From positions 257,348-305,797 of the forward strand of contig NMRA01000079.1 in assembly GCA_002633005.1 (NCBI GenBank): DNA of 48,450 bases, read 5' to 3'. Below the pieces are notes generated by a model. That model saw only the letters and a program-made list of their open reading frames with translations. It made no database searches and was not told where the DNA came from. This DNA is from Phoronis australis. Its lineage: Eukaryota; Phoronida; Phoronidae. Positions 13,101-24,659 of the stretch are shown here, in pieces (the stretch's first letter is position 1; the number at the start of each line of letters is the position of its first letter). A program made the position numbers and the translations under genes.

Positions 13101-13214
13101 TCTTAGGGAACAGTGACAATTTGTTATTGGTTGAGATCAGCCTTAGGACAGTTAGTTATTGGTTGAGATCAGCCTTAGGAAACAGTGACAGTTTGTTATT
13201 GGTTGAGATCAGCC
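13101..13214 (+). repeat. Three-copy tandem repeat with inverted CCAAT boxes
   Basis: CTTAGGAAACAGTGACAGTT then TGTTATTGGTTGAGATCAGC is present three times; the middle copy lacks about 9 bp. Each copy holds TTATTGGTTG, a reverse-strand CCAAT box. Confidence 0.75.
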
Positions 13215-13274
13215 GAAATATGGTAAAGATTCTTCAATTCAGGACAGTGAAAAATTAATTATTTCACTCATGGT

Positions 13275-13505
13275 GGGAGCTAATGTCCCAAATTCTAGAA
13301 ATATGCAATACTGACATTCCCAAATTCAAGAATCACCGGAAAGACCACAAAAGCACCCACCCTGTAGATTGAAAGCATATTGTCTGAAATTTGAGAAATA
13401 GGGTGAACGTCAAAATCGCCCTAATGTCCTATATTCCAGAATCCAGTTTTTGCAACACATTTTGTGTCCCCCATTCTAAAGACTGTCCCAAGTTGGAGAA
13501 ATTTT
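13275..13505 (+). repeat. Dispersed repeat, copy 1 (partner at 44775)
   Basis: TTTGAGAAATAGGGTGAACG, TCAAAATCNCNCT, ATATTCCAGAATC and CCATTCTAAAGACT recur in the same order and strand at 44775-44975 in INTS14 intron 3. The family is unknown. Confidence 0.65.
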
Positions 13506-16500
13506 AGTGTAATCATATCATGCTATGGGCCAAACCTAGTAGCCACTCTGTCAATCATTCCTCACCCGAGTAACGAACAAGTTGAGAATTACTAATGACA
13601 GGGGAAAGTGAACTAAATCCAGTTTTTGATTACGAATCAGTCTTGCAGGTGGTTTAAAATGGTTAACTAATCAGCGACACAAACGATACGAAATCCGATG
13701 CAACAAAACCCGAAGCAACATATCACCTAAGATGGCATAATCCTATTCTTTCTTCAACCATGTTCTCCTCACTATAGCAACAAGAAAAATCATACCTGGG
13801 TATTTGATCACGGATTAGGGACAGGTGATCAAGGCCAGTCGGCTTCCGATCGATCTGACGTGTCATGCAGCGAAAAGTACCATTCTACAGCATCACCTAT
13901 GGTGACGTAAAGTCAATGAACCTCGAGAGAAACTAATTACTATACTGGATATTTGTGCCACGACAGCAAGTCATTGTAAGAAAGAAACTAATATTGACAT
14001 CAAATAGGGTAAAAGGTTTAATTATCGTCACCCCTGTGATGAAGACACAATGGCAAAAGCAGTAAAAGCCAAGACACACAGAGGAGAGAAAGCAGGCGAT
14101 GAGTTTTAAGCTGACTATGAATATGTGCTGCAGTATTTTACGATTTGTCCCAAGAGACCTAATGAGCCCACGGTATCTGTAATCGCACTCCAACGCATTG
14201 ATAGTTGAGCTAGAATCCAAAAGCCTGGAATTTTGAATATAGCAACAACAAACTGAAATATGCTAGTCACCACATGCCTGCAGAGTAGCAAGCGGCCAGT
14301 GACCTCTGCTCCCTGCAGTGAGATTTCCGAGATTTTTTTACCAATTCTCCATTACCGATTATGCCTTCAGACAGCCTCGTTCCCACCTCCAGTGCGCAGA
14401 CGGCTTCATAAAAGCCGCAAATACAGTCAATTTCCTGACAGCATAGACTTCCTTATTTGAAAAGTCATGCGAGTTGATCAGGTGTCGTTACTTTCACATT
14501 TAAAACAAGAGCCAAGCAAAGCATTGATATGCACCCACTGTATGCTTAGTACCTCACCTTCTAAGGCTAACATTAAATCAAAAAGTTTAAAAACTAATAG
14601 TTTTCAACATTTTCAACAAAGAAATAAAAAACGCTACAGACATGTTTGAACTAGGCATAAAAATTAGCAAGTCTGGTCCAGTTCTTTTCATAAAGAACTA
14701 TTAAGAGGCCTGGCAGGTCAAAGATCACTCTTCACTTGACTTGGTGACCCAAGTGCAATAAGTCTAAATTTTCTTAGTTTTTATTCCAGTGGAGAAATTC
14801 GACAAAATAGAATTCAACATGTCAGCTACATGTTTCCTAAATAAGCGAGGAATTCTTTTAACTCCATATGTGTTCCTATAACTTTATTGACATTAAGTAT
14901 AGCATCGCATCAGAATTGCAAGAAAAACTCAATACACCATGAAAGCTGCTTTGTATTGCTGTGATAAAAACCTACGATTAATGAAAGAGCGCGCTAAAAC
15001 ACCTCGCAAAATCAATCCGCTTAGAATTACCCCCATTGATTTTTTTTAATATTTAATGTCGAGTAACCTCTCATTAAAAATCGTATCAACGTGAGAAACT
15101 TCCCACTAAGGAGTTTCCTGTGCACTTAAATTCAAGCCCTCAGAACAGCATTAAATCCGTAAACAAACAGCCTTTAATACAGTCACTACAACAAGCTGCC
15201 AGACTTACCAAATCTGGGTATTTACAAATGAAACAGCATTCTCATGCCATCCAATCAAAAAGGAGACCTGGGCTCCGTAAAAATTCACGAGAACACACAC
15301 CAGACACCAGTTAAGCTTGATTCTTCATCATCCAATCCTCAAAATAAGACAGCATAACTTAACCTTATTCAGAATGACGTGACATGTTAAATTAGGGTGA
15401 ACTCTCACCAAATTAGGGTACAATATGGCGGACAAGTAATATTTGTTCTCTCATTTATTCCACTGTACTACATTTATGCTTTTCCATCACAGTTCTCCAC
15501 AATCTGCGTTGAATTTGAACTTTGTCATGACGAGTTTGCCTTAAGCAAATTAGGACATTTTGGATTTTTGGTACCAGTTCAGGGCTTTTATTCCAAGACA
15601 TGAAAACAAATTTCCCACAGCATGAACATGGACTTTTGAACACATCAAGAACTTTCAACTGTAATTCCTGTCACGCCTATCATGGAGGAACAATTGCACA
15701 TGCTGAAATTGTGTACCACTGATTTTACCATAGGCTTTAAGTTTGCCAAAAGAGGTCGCAACAGAATGGCCAGAATACCAGCGTGCCAATTACTTGAATG
15801 ACAGCAAACGGGACACCTTTGCGAACATTAATTTTAATGTTAATGAATTGTTTTTTGCCTTTTTCGATATGCCTTGAATGTTTGGACTTGGAATTGATTT
15901 TGATTTTTGAATCTTTCCACAAACACATTGAGGTCACTGGTATTTGATTGTCAATGTTTAACACTTTTCTCCGGACACTGGTTACGTGTAGCACCTTAAA
16001 GCCACTGCCCCCCCCCCCCCCAACAGGTGTGCATGTGAGTAATGTGCGTTTAAGGGTATGTAGGACCCTAGAAAAATTCCAATTTTTGTCAACTTCGGGA
16101 ACATCACATGTCAGAAACGAGTGCCAGGATCCACGTTATTCGCTCTAAGATACTTTGCTTTGTGTACTGCTCACAACACAGAGTTAGGAATTGTTTTGAA
16201 ATGGTCCACCTTTGCAAGAGGGGCTATCAAAATTAAGCTTCTGCGATTTTTGTAAAAAACTTTAAAGTTACATGAGCCACCACTGTCGAATATATCTTCA
16301 ACTCGTCAAAAATACGAGCAGATGACCTGGTTTGAGTAGAAAGCATTTTTATTAACACTTTACAAGAAGAAACAGCATAATACCTAATCCGTAACACGAC
16401 TGCCGCGATTTGGTCATATTTACTTTTCATGTTTCGAACCTAGTTTTCCGAAGAAACTTATACCCTTTCGTAAGACAACTCTTTGGTGCATTGACTTGTT

Positions 16501-16689
16501 CTCCAACGTATTTTTCAACGTCTCTGTGGTTAATTATTGACACATTTTTAAGATTTTATATCCAGATTGGACTCGAAAGACCAGCCACTTAACTTAAGCA
16601 ATGTCAACTTCCGCTCTGTTTATCGCAGTTAGCCTCGCTTAGGATTTTAATGTTTGCCGCGTGAATTAGGTCTGTAGAGTCAAAAATAC
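13506..16689. other. No gene recognised
   Basis: A 95-codon minus-strand frame (13933-14220) starts MDSSSTINALECDYRYRG and has a hydrophobic, cysteine-containing middle, but no splice partners or family resemblance. An isolated ATGGCGGAC (15425) is followed at once by a stop. The poly-C run is listed separately. Confidence 0.45.
16008..16021 (+). repeat. Poly-C run of 14
   Basis: A 14-base C run, length probably variable. Confidence 0.85.
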
Positions 16690-16960
16690 AATTCTAACAA
16701 ATTTCTACTCTCATAAAAAATATACTTTTGCAGATATTTTGCTAAATGTAAAAACATGTCGATGAAGTTCAACAGAACATTAAAAGGTTCTTGAAGTACA
16801 ATAACATGCATTTTTAATGTAATTTAATTTATGAATTAAGTCTATATCAGAAATCACATCTTTGTTATTTTTTCACATTTTTGTAAAACAGCATTTTTCA
16901 AATGTTAATTTCTATTGGCTAACGCATGTCTGACGTCACTGAGGCTGTACCGTGGGTGAA
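16690..16960. repeat. Left arm of a long imperfect inverted repeat with CRE palindrome
   Basis: TGACGTCACTGAGGCTGTA at 16931 is matched in inverted orientation by the complement of TACAGACTCAGTGACGTCA (18020-18038). Weaker matches extend outwards (AAAATATACTTTTGCAG against AAAATATATGCTTTTAC). The pair may bound a degraded 1.1-1.6-kb element. Confidence 0.4.
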
Positions 16961-17714
16961 GGCAACGAGATAAATTAAGCATATTTTATGTATATAGCTC
17001 ATTGGGTGAATGCCTCCTGGCTACAAATACTGTGCTTAATGTGTATAATTTGTCTGCGATTTCGGCTCTCAAAACTTCATAACACAAGTTTACTGCCATG
17101 TAGTGTTGACTATTATGGAACGATGGCATTCTCAGCATCACTAGACCAGGAAAGGGCCCCCGACTGCGTAGCCTTGCCTAGGTTCAAGCTGTATACTTTA
17201 AAATATATAGCCGTTGCATCGAAGTGGGTAAAAAATAAAATCTGACACAAAATTGGTTTCATTAAAAATTACACTCTTCCTTGAGTAAACTAAATTATTT
17301 ACCGACGTTGAAAAAATTGGCGTTCTGCCATTCACTCTGTTGCTAAAATTTGTGTGCTTTCGGCGCCGTCACCTGTTGCCTTATCCAGGCCAATTTCGTT
17401 CCCCGAGTTGTTCTTCTTCCAAGTATAACAAGCGAACAAACTGTTCTTCGAAGTTGCGTACATGTCACAACAAATTATTAGAGCTGACTTCATTCCTATC
17501 AAGTTTTTAGTATTTCAATACCTGAGGAAACCAAATTTCGGAACAAATTTTGCTCCTGTGAAGCTCAGCATCATCTCTCGACAGATGTCGCAAAATTTTA
17601 GGAAATAGCGTATGTTGAGCGTACTGTTTTCTTTGTTACAAAAAGCTGAGAATTATGAGATAAAATAATGTATATTAGATTGTTTTCCACTTAAACGACT
17701 CCAGCGGGCAAGGT

Positions 17715-17870
17715 AAGCGTCAGTTGACACCCAGATATTTGAACGCTCCCCTGCCGGTTTAAGCTCTACATGTTGATACGAGTTTCGCAATGAGGTGAAG
17801 TACCCAGGCTATGTGAAATTTCGGAGTCTAATGGGGCTCAACACAGTGTCACTGGTACCTAGCTGTATTT
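17715..17870. repeat. Inverted dispersed repeat, arm 2
   Basis: On the minus strand: GCTAGGTACCAGTGACACTG, AGACTCCGAAATTTCACAT, GCCTGGGTACTTCACCTCA and GGCAGGGGAGC, colinear with 12575-12690 about 5 kb away. Confidence 0.55.
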
Positions 17871-18018
17871 TGAAGATAGTTTTCATACAGCTGTCTGGCT
17901 GGATGAATCAACGTCACAGGAAAGAAAAACGAAAAAGGTTGTGAGTATGCACATGTTGATCTGTCAACTGGACTATACTATGTACTCGCACGGCTAATGA
18001 CCTATATCTCTCTGTGCT

Positions 18019-18310
18019 ATACAGACTCAGTGACGTCACAAAAAACAGCGCTTGTAGTGAGGGTTTACGGAACTAATAAATTTTTACTTCTTAAAGTAAA
18101 AAAGAAAAATACTGTGCACTATTTAAGAATATGTGGATGCCAGTAACCAACCATACTTTCAAAATTCGTATTAAAATGCCAAAACATGTTGTTCAGACCT
18201 CTTTTAAGTAGTTTAAGGTTATCTCAAATCTTATTTAGTGGCCTCCATTCTAACTCGTAGATCCAAAAACTAGTAAAAGCATATATTTTCTGAAAGAAAA
18301 AAGATCAGGG
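18019..18310. repeat. Right arm of the imperfect inverted repeat
   Basis: This is the partner of 16690-16960. It carries TGACGTCA at 18031-18038 and the reversed AGAAAATATATGC segment near 18280. No transposase-like frame lies between the arms. Confidence 0.4.
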
Positions 18311-18929
18311 AATATGGCATTCAACAGGCACCAAAATTATGGCTCATACATAAGGCAAGAAATAAATACACTGTGCTTCCGTCATTCAGACTTCTAAGGT
18401 TCACATTTCAATGAAAGATTGACTATTCAGGTATTAGCTGAGGCACCGCTTTTTTCAGCAGATGCCATTGTCGTGGGTTATTGTTTTCCCTCTGGCCATG
18501 CTACTATTTCAGTAGATTTTGGCTGCTTGCATTCACACTATTGTTTACTTCTAACTTTGGAGAGAAACCTCGGGGCAAATTACAATCGACATTAGTGATG
18601 TTCCCATGTATTTCGGAATCCCAGAAATACATCAGGACAAAATACACTGGATTAATTCCACAAATGCTCGTGCCGCCAAAGTATTTATGAATACCAAAAA
18701 ATTATGTCGCCCTTATTGGCAGGCGTTGACACTACATAGCCAGTGGAGTAATAACATATACGCCACCACCAATAATTTAATGATACAGGTAATTGTAATT
18801 TAAATTGATTAAACAAGCCACATAGGATACCAATTTTGTCCCGGTATAATTCAGTGAAATTTAGTGAAACTCAGAATTCCGGTAAATATCATGCCATTAA
18901 AGGCAAAACAAGAGAAACCTGGAGCATTG
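18311..18929. other. No gene recognised
   Basis: AT-rich; two overlapping + strand frames of 65-69 codons show no motif. Confidence 0.5.
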
Positions 18930-20330
18930 AAAGGCAACAACGGCTGCACTGCAAACGGTGTGCTTTTAGGGGCATTTATTTGCATCATAAAAAATAGCCA
19001 TTAGATGGCATAGAATACAATGAAACCTTCCAAAAATGGTGAGGTGTCATCTGTCAAAGTTATTTGCCATAGTTCATGAAAATCAGTCAAGAACTCCAAA
19101 GATACAAAGTTAACATAAAAAACTACCACCAAGAACCACAGCGATTAATTGAATCCTTCCATCTGCTGTCAAGTTAACAGCAATACAATGGCAAAATTTC
19201 AAAAACATCTTGTAAGGGGTTTATGTCAGCCGTAGATGTAAAAAAAATGTCACTAGGGGGCATCGCAGTAGTTGCACCTACTTGAAAATCAACGTCAGTC
19301 ACGCTCTTGTCAGTAGGAACACATCTGCTAATTTCCATAATTATAAAGTATGCATACTTTATCACATGCAGAAGACAAAAAACAGACTAAAAATAATTAA
19401 AATGGCCACTGTTTGATGCTGTCCCCTTCATAATAGAAACTTGTTTGCAAAAATTTCATGAAAAAAGCATCACAGATCTCTGAAGTTACAAAGGCAAACG
19501 TAAACAAGAGCAACGCAGAGAGTTGAAATGCGCCACAAATGCACCGCAGAGAGTGTGCTTCTAGGGGTGTTCATTTGTATCATAAAAATGGCCATTACAT
19601 GGCGCAAAATGCATCAAATCCATCCGAAACTGCTATATATTATAGAAATTCACCAAATTTCATAAAAATCTGTCAAGGAACTTCTGAGAAACCGAGGAAA
19701 ACAGAAAAAATGAAATTGCTACTAGGAGGCTATGGGCACAAAAAAACAACTACCACTAAGAGGCACCAAATTATAAGAAGTCATATGAAAATCATCGTCA
19801 ATCGTCCTTTTCACACTAAGAACACTAATGCCAATTTTCACAATCATCCTTGGAGTGGTTCGGTTGATAGAGGGGCGGATGCCAAAAACAGACTAGAAAA
19901 TGGTAAAAATGATCACTAGATGGCGCAAAATGTGTCAAATCCATCAGAAAACATGCACATGTCATCGTTTCAATAGAAAGCTATTTACCAAATTTCATAA
20001 AAATCTGTCAAGCAGCTTTAAGAGAAACAGAGGAAAATGGAAAAAAATGAAATTGCCACGAAAGGGGTGTTTGTCATCGTTCGTTGTCATTTTCATATAA
20101 ATGCACTTGCTAAATTTAATAAAGATCCTGCAGACGGTTTAGGAGATGCAGCCATGGTCTTAAAAAACAAAACTGCCACTAGGAGGCACCACAGTAGTCG
20201 AAGTCATTGGAAAATCGTTGTCAGCCATCCTCTTCACATTAGGAAGACATGCCATTTTCACAATCATCCTTAGAGTGGTTTGGTTGACAATTGGGCAGAT
20301 GCCAAAAAACAGACTTGAAAACAGTAAAAC
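18930..20330 (-). repeat. Inverted counterpart of the intron 1 satellite-like array
   Basis: Read on the minus strand, this stretch repeats the motifs of 40200-41230: CACTAGGAGGCACC is the complement of GGTGCCTCCTAGTG, and CAATCATCCTTAGAGTGGTT at 20261 and its variant at 19841 give a 420-bp period. ACCAAATTTCATAAAAATCT appears at 19650 and 19995. It holds roughly three higher-order units, the leftmost the most decayed. Confidence 0.75.
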
Positions 20331-20741
20331 TGGCGGTGTGGATTTTTCTGCCTAATACCCCCTTTTGCAGGGCTGAAACCAATGCAGTGGGCCTTTTGTG
20401 GGGACGAAATCGAAATTTAGGAACCTATTTGACCGGCACGGATCCCAAAACACTTGCTGAAAAAGTGCTACCTACCTGCAATGTTTGGTACATGCCTGTG
20501 GGCACCTAGTCAATAAGAGTGACCCCCCGGAATGCAAGCCTGGGGCTAACACAATTACAGCCATTAGCCAATGGAAGTTAATTATCACGTCAACAATAAT
20601 TTTTTCTAACTCAATTTGCAAACCATATTCAGTGGGTTTTTTTAACGTAAAGAATCTTGCAAATACATGGATAAAATGAAACAGAATGGTTGTTCTGCTT
20701 AAATAATCAATGTTATAATGAAACATTAACAAATACTTTTT

Positions 20742-21190
20742 ACAGAAATTTATTATCATTGATAAACAAATACAAAACCAAACAAACAAGTACATCCATT
20801 CATCCACACATGCACACCTCGGGAGACTGAACATTCTTGTATATCGTATAAAATAAGCAACTGCTACAAGTTCATGTGAACAATAAAATTTTTGCATTTC
20901 CCAGAGAAGCTGTTAATACACAAAATTTTTATATGCAATTAATTTTTCAGCATTTATAGTACTCATAAGTATATGTAACAAACTTGTGAATATTAGGTAT
21001 ATTTTTGTGACATCTCTGCTTGTAAATGTACTGTTTGGCTAGTAATAGCAAAATGGTAAAAAGAAAATCATGTGTGTCATAAAGTCCAAGAATAACACAT
21101 TTGTAAGAGACAGAAGCTGAATGACACGTTTGAAGCAGTTTTCCGAATTCCTTAACATTAACAACTATTGACCAGTCACCACCCGCTGGT
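20742..21190 (-). mobile_element. LINE 3' end (ORF2 C-terminus and 3' UTR), 5'-truncated
   Basis: On the minus strand an 82-codon frame reads CVILGLYDTHDFLFTILLLL then AKQYIYKQRC, the hallmark ILxGL-(x)n-N-x-ILLLAKxYIYKxRC ending of L1/Tx1-type ORF2 proteins. It is followed by about 200 bp of 3' UTR ending in AATAAATTTCTGTAAAAAG near 20742. The 5' border meets a piece of another repeat at about 21200. A second copy of its tail lies at 30766-30848. Confidence 0.75.
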
Positions 21191-21204
21191 GGCAAATGCA
21201 GGCA

Positions 21205-21303
21205 GTGACCCCTGCTGATATCTCCGTCAGCATCGAAGTTAAGTGTTCACATTGACTGAAGCTTCGCTAACACTAAATCGTCGGAGCCAGTGGGAAAGGC
21301 CTT
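21205..21303. mobile_element. Partial third copy of the 7355/23474 family
   Basis: CAGTGACCCCTG, CGAAGTTAAGTGTTCACAT and TGACTGAAGCTTCGCTAAC, closing with GGGAAAGGCCTT, echo the right half and end of the ~500-bp elements in shortened form. It abuts the LINE remnant at 20742-21190. Confidence 0.35.
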
Positions 21304-21444
21304 GAAGACTAAGCACAAAGTTCACAAAGAAATACTTTCACGGGCAATGGTATGTCAAATTTCAAACGGTGTATTACGTGTGTGAAGACACTCATGATAT
21401 ACAACCATCCGAAAAATTCTAAGCCACTGTACTTACTTAAGTTA

Positions 21445-21573
21445 CCCCCCCCTCCCAGTCCAAAGTGTCACTAAGCTGTTGAGATAAATTAACACCACAT
21501 TGTGGCATGCACTGCCATTTCTCAGGAGACAGCCCCCTCCCAACATCGCCCCCCCCAACCCCGCCCCCCCCCA
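21445..21573 (+). repeat. C-rich low-complexity tract
   Basis: Several C runs of six to nine bases (21445-21452 and 21548-21572) lie within 130 bp of otherwise unremarkable sequence. Confidence 0.75.
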
Positions 21574-22613
21574 CATGAATGTGCCATCTGTAACTACAAC
21601 CAGGTGGTAGCATAGCTGTAATTAACTTGAGTGGACAGGATCTGAAATAATAAACATCAAGAAACAGCAGATACCTGCTGCAGAAATCAGTGGTCGCCCG
21701 GTAACAAATTAACAGTATCTGGCTACAAACTGGGTAATTGTAACAAACTTCCCTTAAGTAACAGATGAACAGAAAAGGTTAGATAAACACAAGATCATGA
21801 ATCGCTGAAATGTGCTGCACTGAACGACATCAGCATCAATCAAAATTTCTTGACAAGACTTGATCTATCACTCTATGATATACTAAATATTATGTAAGAC
21901 TTCATTACTTAGTAAGACACAGGTTATGATATTTTTGAGGATACCGTGAAATCACTTGAACTGCTTTGCTTATAATTCCATTTAAAATACACATACGTTA
22001 AAATCTCACACCAGGACACATAAAATTTCATTTTTCCATTTTTTGATAAAAATATTAAGTTCCAGAGAAATGCTTTTCCCTGTTCAAGTTCTCTACCATT
22101 AAGCTCTCACCTGATATTTTCAAAATTGTCAGCAATCACGACAATGTTATTAGCCATTAAAAATGAAAAAGAGCACATAAGACAGTTATTTTTGTCCAAA
22201 ATTGGTGATATTTAACCATAATTTTAATTTTCAAATTACTACCTCTTGACGGGATGGGCTTAGAACAATACAAATCTTTTATTTCCTAAGCCAACACTAG
22301 CACATTATCTCAAAATAAATTCAAGTAAAACAAAATCTTCCTTGGTCAAACATCACAACACAAGATTTTTAAGATGTCCGAATTTGGTGGACCTCAGAAA
22401 CGTGCCTTCTCACTGTAGTTTGAATTTGGCGAGCTAAATCTCTTTTGAAAATTTATTAGTTAGCATGATTTGTCGCCAACAGAGTATTTTCGTAAGCCGT
22501 GAAAGAGAAACTTAAGGCATTACTAATTGCACACTTAAATTCAAGCCTGCAGAGCCCATTCGTGTCACTCAAACCTTGAAATGTGAATTATACAGACTCG
22601 AGAAACAATCGAG
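21574..22613. other. No gene recognised
   Basis: AT-rich, stop-dense on both strands. If the minus-strand exon at 22614-22868 is real, its next exon should lie here or further left; none was recognised. Confidence 0.45.
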
Positions 22614-22868
22614 TTATTGTGGTATCATCGTTAAGACTAGGAAAAAAAATACATAGCCAGTGATACCGATTCCTATCTGGTTCAAGCCTTTAGCGGCATG
22701 CAAATTGCGTGAATCTGAATTTAGCAATACTAACACATTTTCCTTGCTAGAAATTCCCCGGAAAAGAAATCTGATATTGATGACATCGTCCAAAAATCCG
22801 GCGACTTCGCCATAGATTATCTCCATATGTACACAGATTCTGTATTCGCAGACAAAAAAGGACGCCAT
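22614..22868 (-). CDS. Possible first exon of an unknown minus-strand gene, 84-codon ORF
   Basis: The minus-strand ATG at 22868 lies in a perfect YY1-like CAAGATGGCGTC (22861-22872). The 84-codon frame begins MASFFVCEYRICVHM and continues with EIIYGEVAGFLDDVINIRF, a composition that looks more protein-like than neighbouring ORFs. The last ~15 residues are hydrophobic (GYVFFFLVLTMI). A moderate donor TCG|GTATCA occurs near 22664, so the true exon may be about 68 codons. I do not recognise the family. Confidence 0.3.
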   Translation of the reverse strand: MASFFVCEYRICVHMEIIYGEVAGFLDDVINIRFLFRGISSKENVLVLLNSDSRNLHAAKGLNQIGIGITGYVFFFLVLTMIPQ

Positions 22869-23097
22869 CTTGTATTATCGGGCATCAAAAGGTATGGCAG
22901 ACAACCATTTCTTAGATAATTTCTTCCATCTTCCTATCTCATAAATTGTCCTTTGCAGGACTATTTTTTGAGTGGCCATGATATATTATGTTTGGCAGAT
23001 CTAGGTCAACCGATTCACCACATGGTGACTAAGGAAAAAAGTGTAGGACTACTTTTGAACAAGAATGGACTTGCGCACAATTTGCATCGTCCTAACT

Positions 23098-23421
23098 TAA
23101 ATGCTAAAGGAGAGTAGGAACTAAACAACAATGCTGTCTTAACCTAATCTACAATAAACAAAGTGCAGTTGAATTCACTGGCAACTTGTAAATGTGAAAA
23201 CAAAAAAATTCTGCAAATAGCTGACTTCTGCACTAATAATGTACGGGAGCTAACATAGCTCGCATCATCAAGTGTTATTCCCCAACACCATGTCCCGATA
23301 CTCACTAGACACGGTTGAGTGACTTATGGCAGATTACTTTCGCCCCAAAACTCACTCTTAAAAATACTTGGAAATTTCAAACCTACTTTATATTCGCATC
23401 ATTGCTATATGTGGTGTTTCT
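23098..23421 (+). repeat. Dispersed ~325-bp repeat, copy 2
   Basis: This is colinear with 11450-11775 and in the same orientation, about 11.6 kb away: GGAACTAAACAACAATGCT, ACTTGTAAATGTGAAAACAA, TGTTATTCCCCAACACCAT and ATATGTGGTGTTTCTAAC. It lies directly left of a copy of the 7355-type element. Confidence 0.7.
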
Positions 23422-23473
23422 AACTATTTTGACCAAGCAATCTTAGATATAAAGAATTAGCAAGTTTCATTTT

Positions 23474-23979
23474 ATTCCCTTCCATACTGACTTAGCTCCA
23501 TTCTGAGCGAAGCGTCAAAGAAAACTGTGAAGTTAATTGAACTGTTCATACTGGGTTCGGTACATTAAAGTAAATAGTTGGTGGTGTTGTCGTCATCCAA
23601 GTTATCGCGAGGTAACACTGATGCATCCCATGCACACTAAGTTCTTTTAATATGACAATTTGAGAAAATTTATATGCGCTAATTGGCATAAAAATTATTT
23701 CTAATTTGGTTGGTGATTATTCCAGCAAAATATAAGCAAATATTAGCAACGACACAGCCCTTTAGGTGTTGACATTAATAGTGGCGGTGATAACTTCGAT
23801 GGGACCAAAGTGGACCGTTCATACTGCACCGCAGTGTTGACACTCTGCTGTTAAATCCGTCTGTTTACAGCGAATTAACTGGCGCTGTTAACTTCGATCC
23901 AGGACCGTAGTTAACCGTTTATACTGACTGCAACTCCCCAAAACATTGACGCGTCAACGTTTAAGTATGAAAGGGCCTA
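23474..23979. mobile_element. ~505-bp TIR element, copy 2
   Basis: This is colinear with 7355-7850: CATACTGACTTAGCTCC start, TCTAATT then CAGCCCTTTA, TGCACCGCAG then CTCTGCTGTTAAAT, AACTCCCCAAAACATTGACG and the GTATGAAAGGGCCT end. The left end is slightly degraded. It sits 52 bp after another repeat copy (23098-23421). Confidence 0.65.
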
Positions 23980-24424
23980 GACCATGCCTTTCACATCAAT
24001 GTATCTGATGAGATCTTTTCATCAAAATCACATACCTACAGGTAAATAAGCATAAGTCACGAAATCTAAGCTTATCGAAAGATTGTGAAGGACACAAAAG
24101 TTTAGTAGCATGAATATATCTTTCAGAAATGTTGTCTCTCACTTGGCTCAAAAGTATAAACAACGGGTGCTTTTTTGGTGAAGTTCAACGCGTGCGTATT
24201 TAACATATTTTTATGTCAAGTTGTGTTACTGCAAGATACCCTTTCAACAAGGTAAATAGTGCCATGTTCATGGAGGAGCAATATTTATAAAGTGATAACA
24301 TAGACCTGATAAGATTCAGAACTAGATATACGCACTAATGTAAATAAAAATAGAAAAATAACAACGTCTATGATAAATGCTTGTGAAAAAAGAAGACCTA
24401 AAGATAATCTATAAAAACATACCT

Positions 24425-24638
24425 TTGAACAGTGTGGGAAGTCAATGTTGATACAATTCAGCAAATGCTGTCACAATTCAGACTACTCCTCCAGCCCAGG
24501 TCAATTGTATCAAAGTCGTTTCGGGTTTCCTGCGGAGAGCTACTATTTACGTTTTGCCTTAATGCGACTGCAAGCTCAGTCTTTGCAATGTTACACGAAT
24601 ATCCCCCTTGTATGACAGTTGCTGGAGACCCAAGGTAC
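24425..24638 (-). other. Possible internal or 5' UTR exon on minus strand
   Basis: On the minus strand this segment is bounded by an AG acceptor (GTGCTTAG) and a strong donor (CAAAG|GTATGT). One frame is open for 62 codons (RYLGSPATVIQGGYS at its start) but stops about 30 bases before the donor, which fits a UTR or non-coding RNA exon better than a coding one. The + strand is also open for 75 codons with a CAAG|GTACCT donor-like site, so the strand is uncertain. Base composition is more balanced than the flanks. Confidence 0.22.
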
Positions 24639-24659
24639 CTAAGCACATTTTCAGTTTAA

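Noticed and set aside
15425-15440. ATGGCGGAC resembling a YY1-type start (also at 31208)
   Set aside because: Both are followed by a stop within a few codons and no donor is present before it.
19539-20509. Chain of + strand frames (126, 66, 78 and 72 codons) resembling a gene
   Set aside because: They lie within the satellite-like array; similar frames follow from the repeat period, and the composition (K, H, T rich) matches translated repeat.
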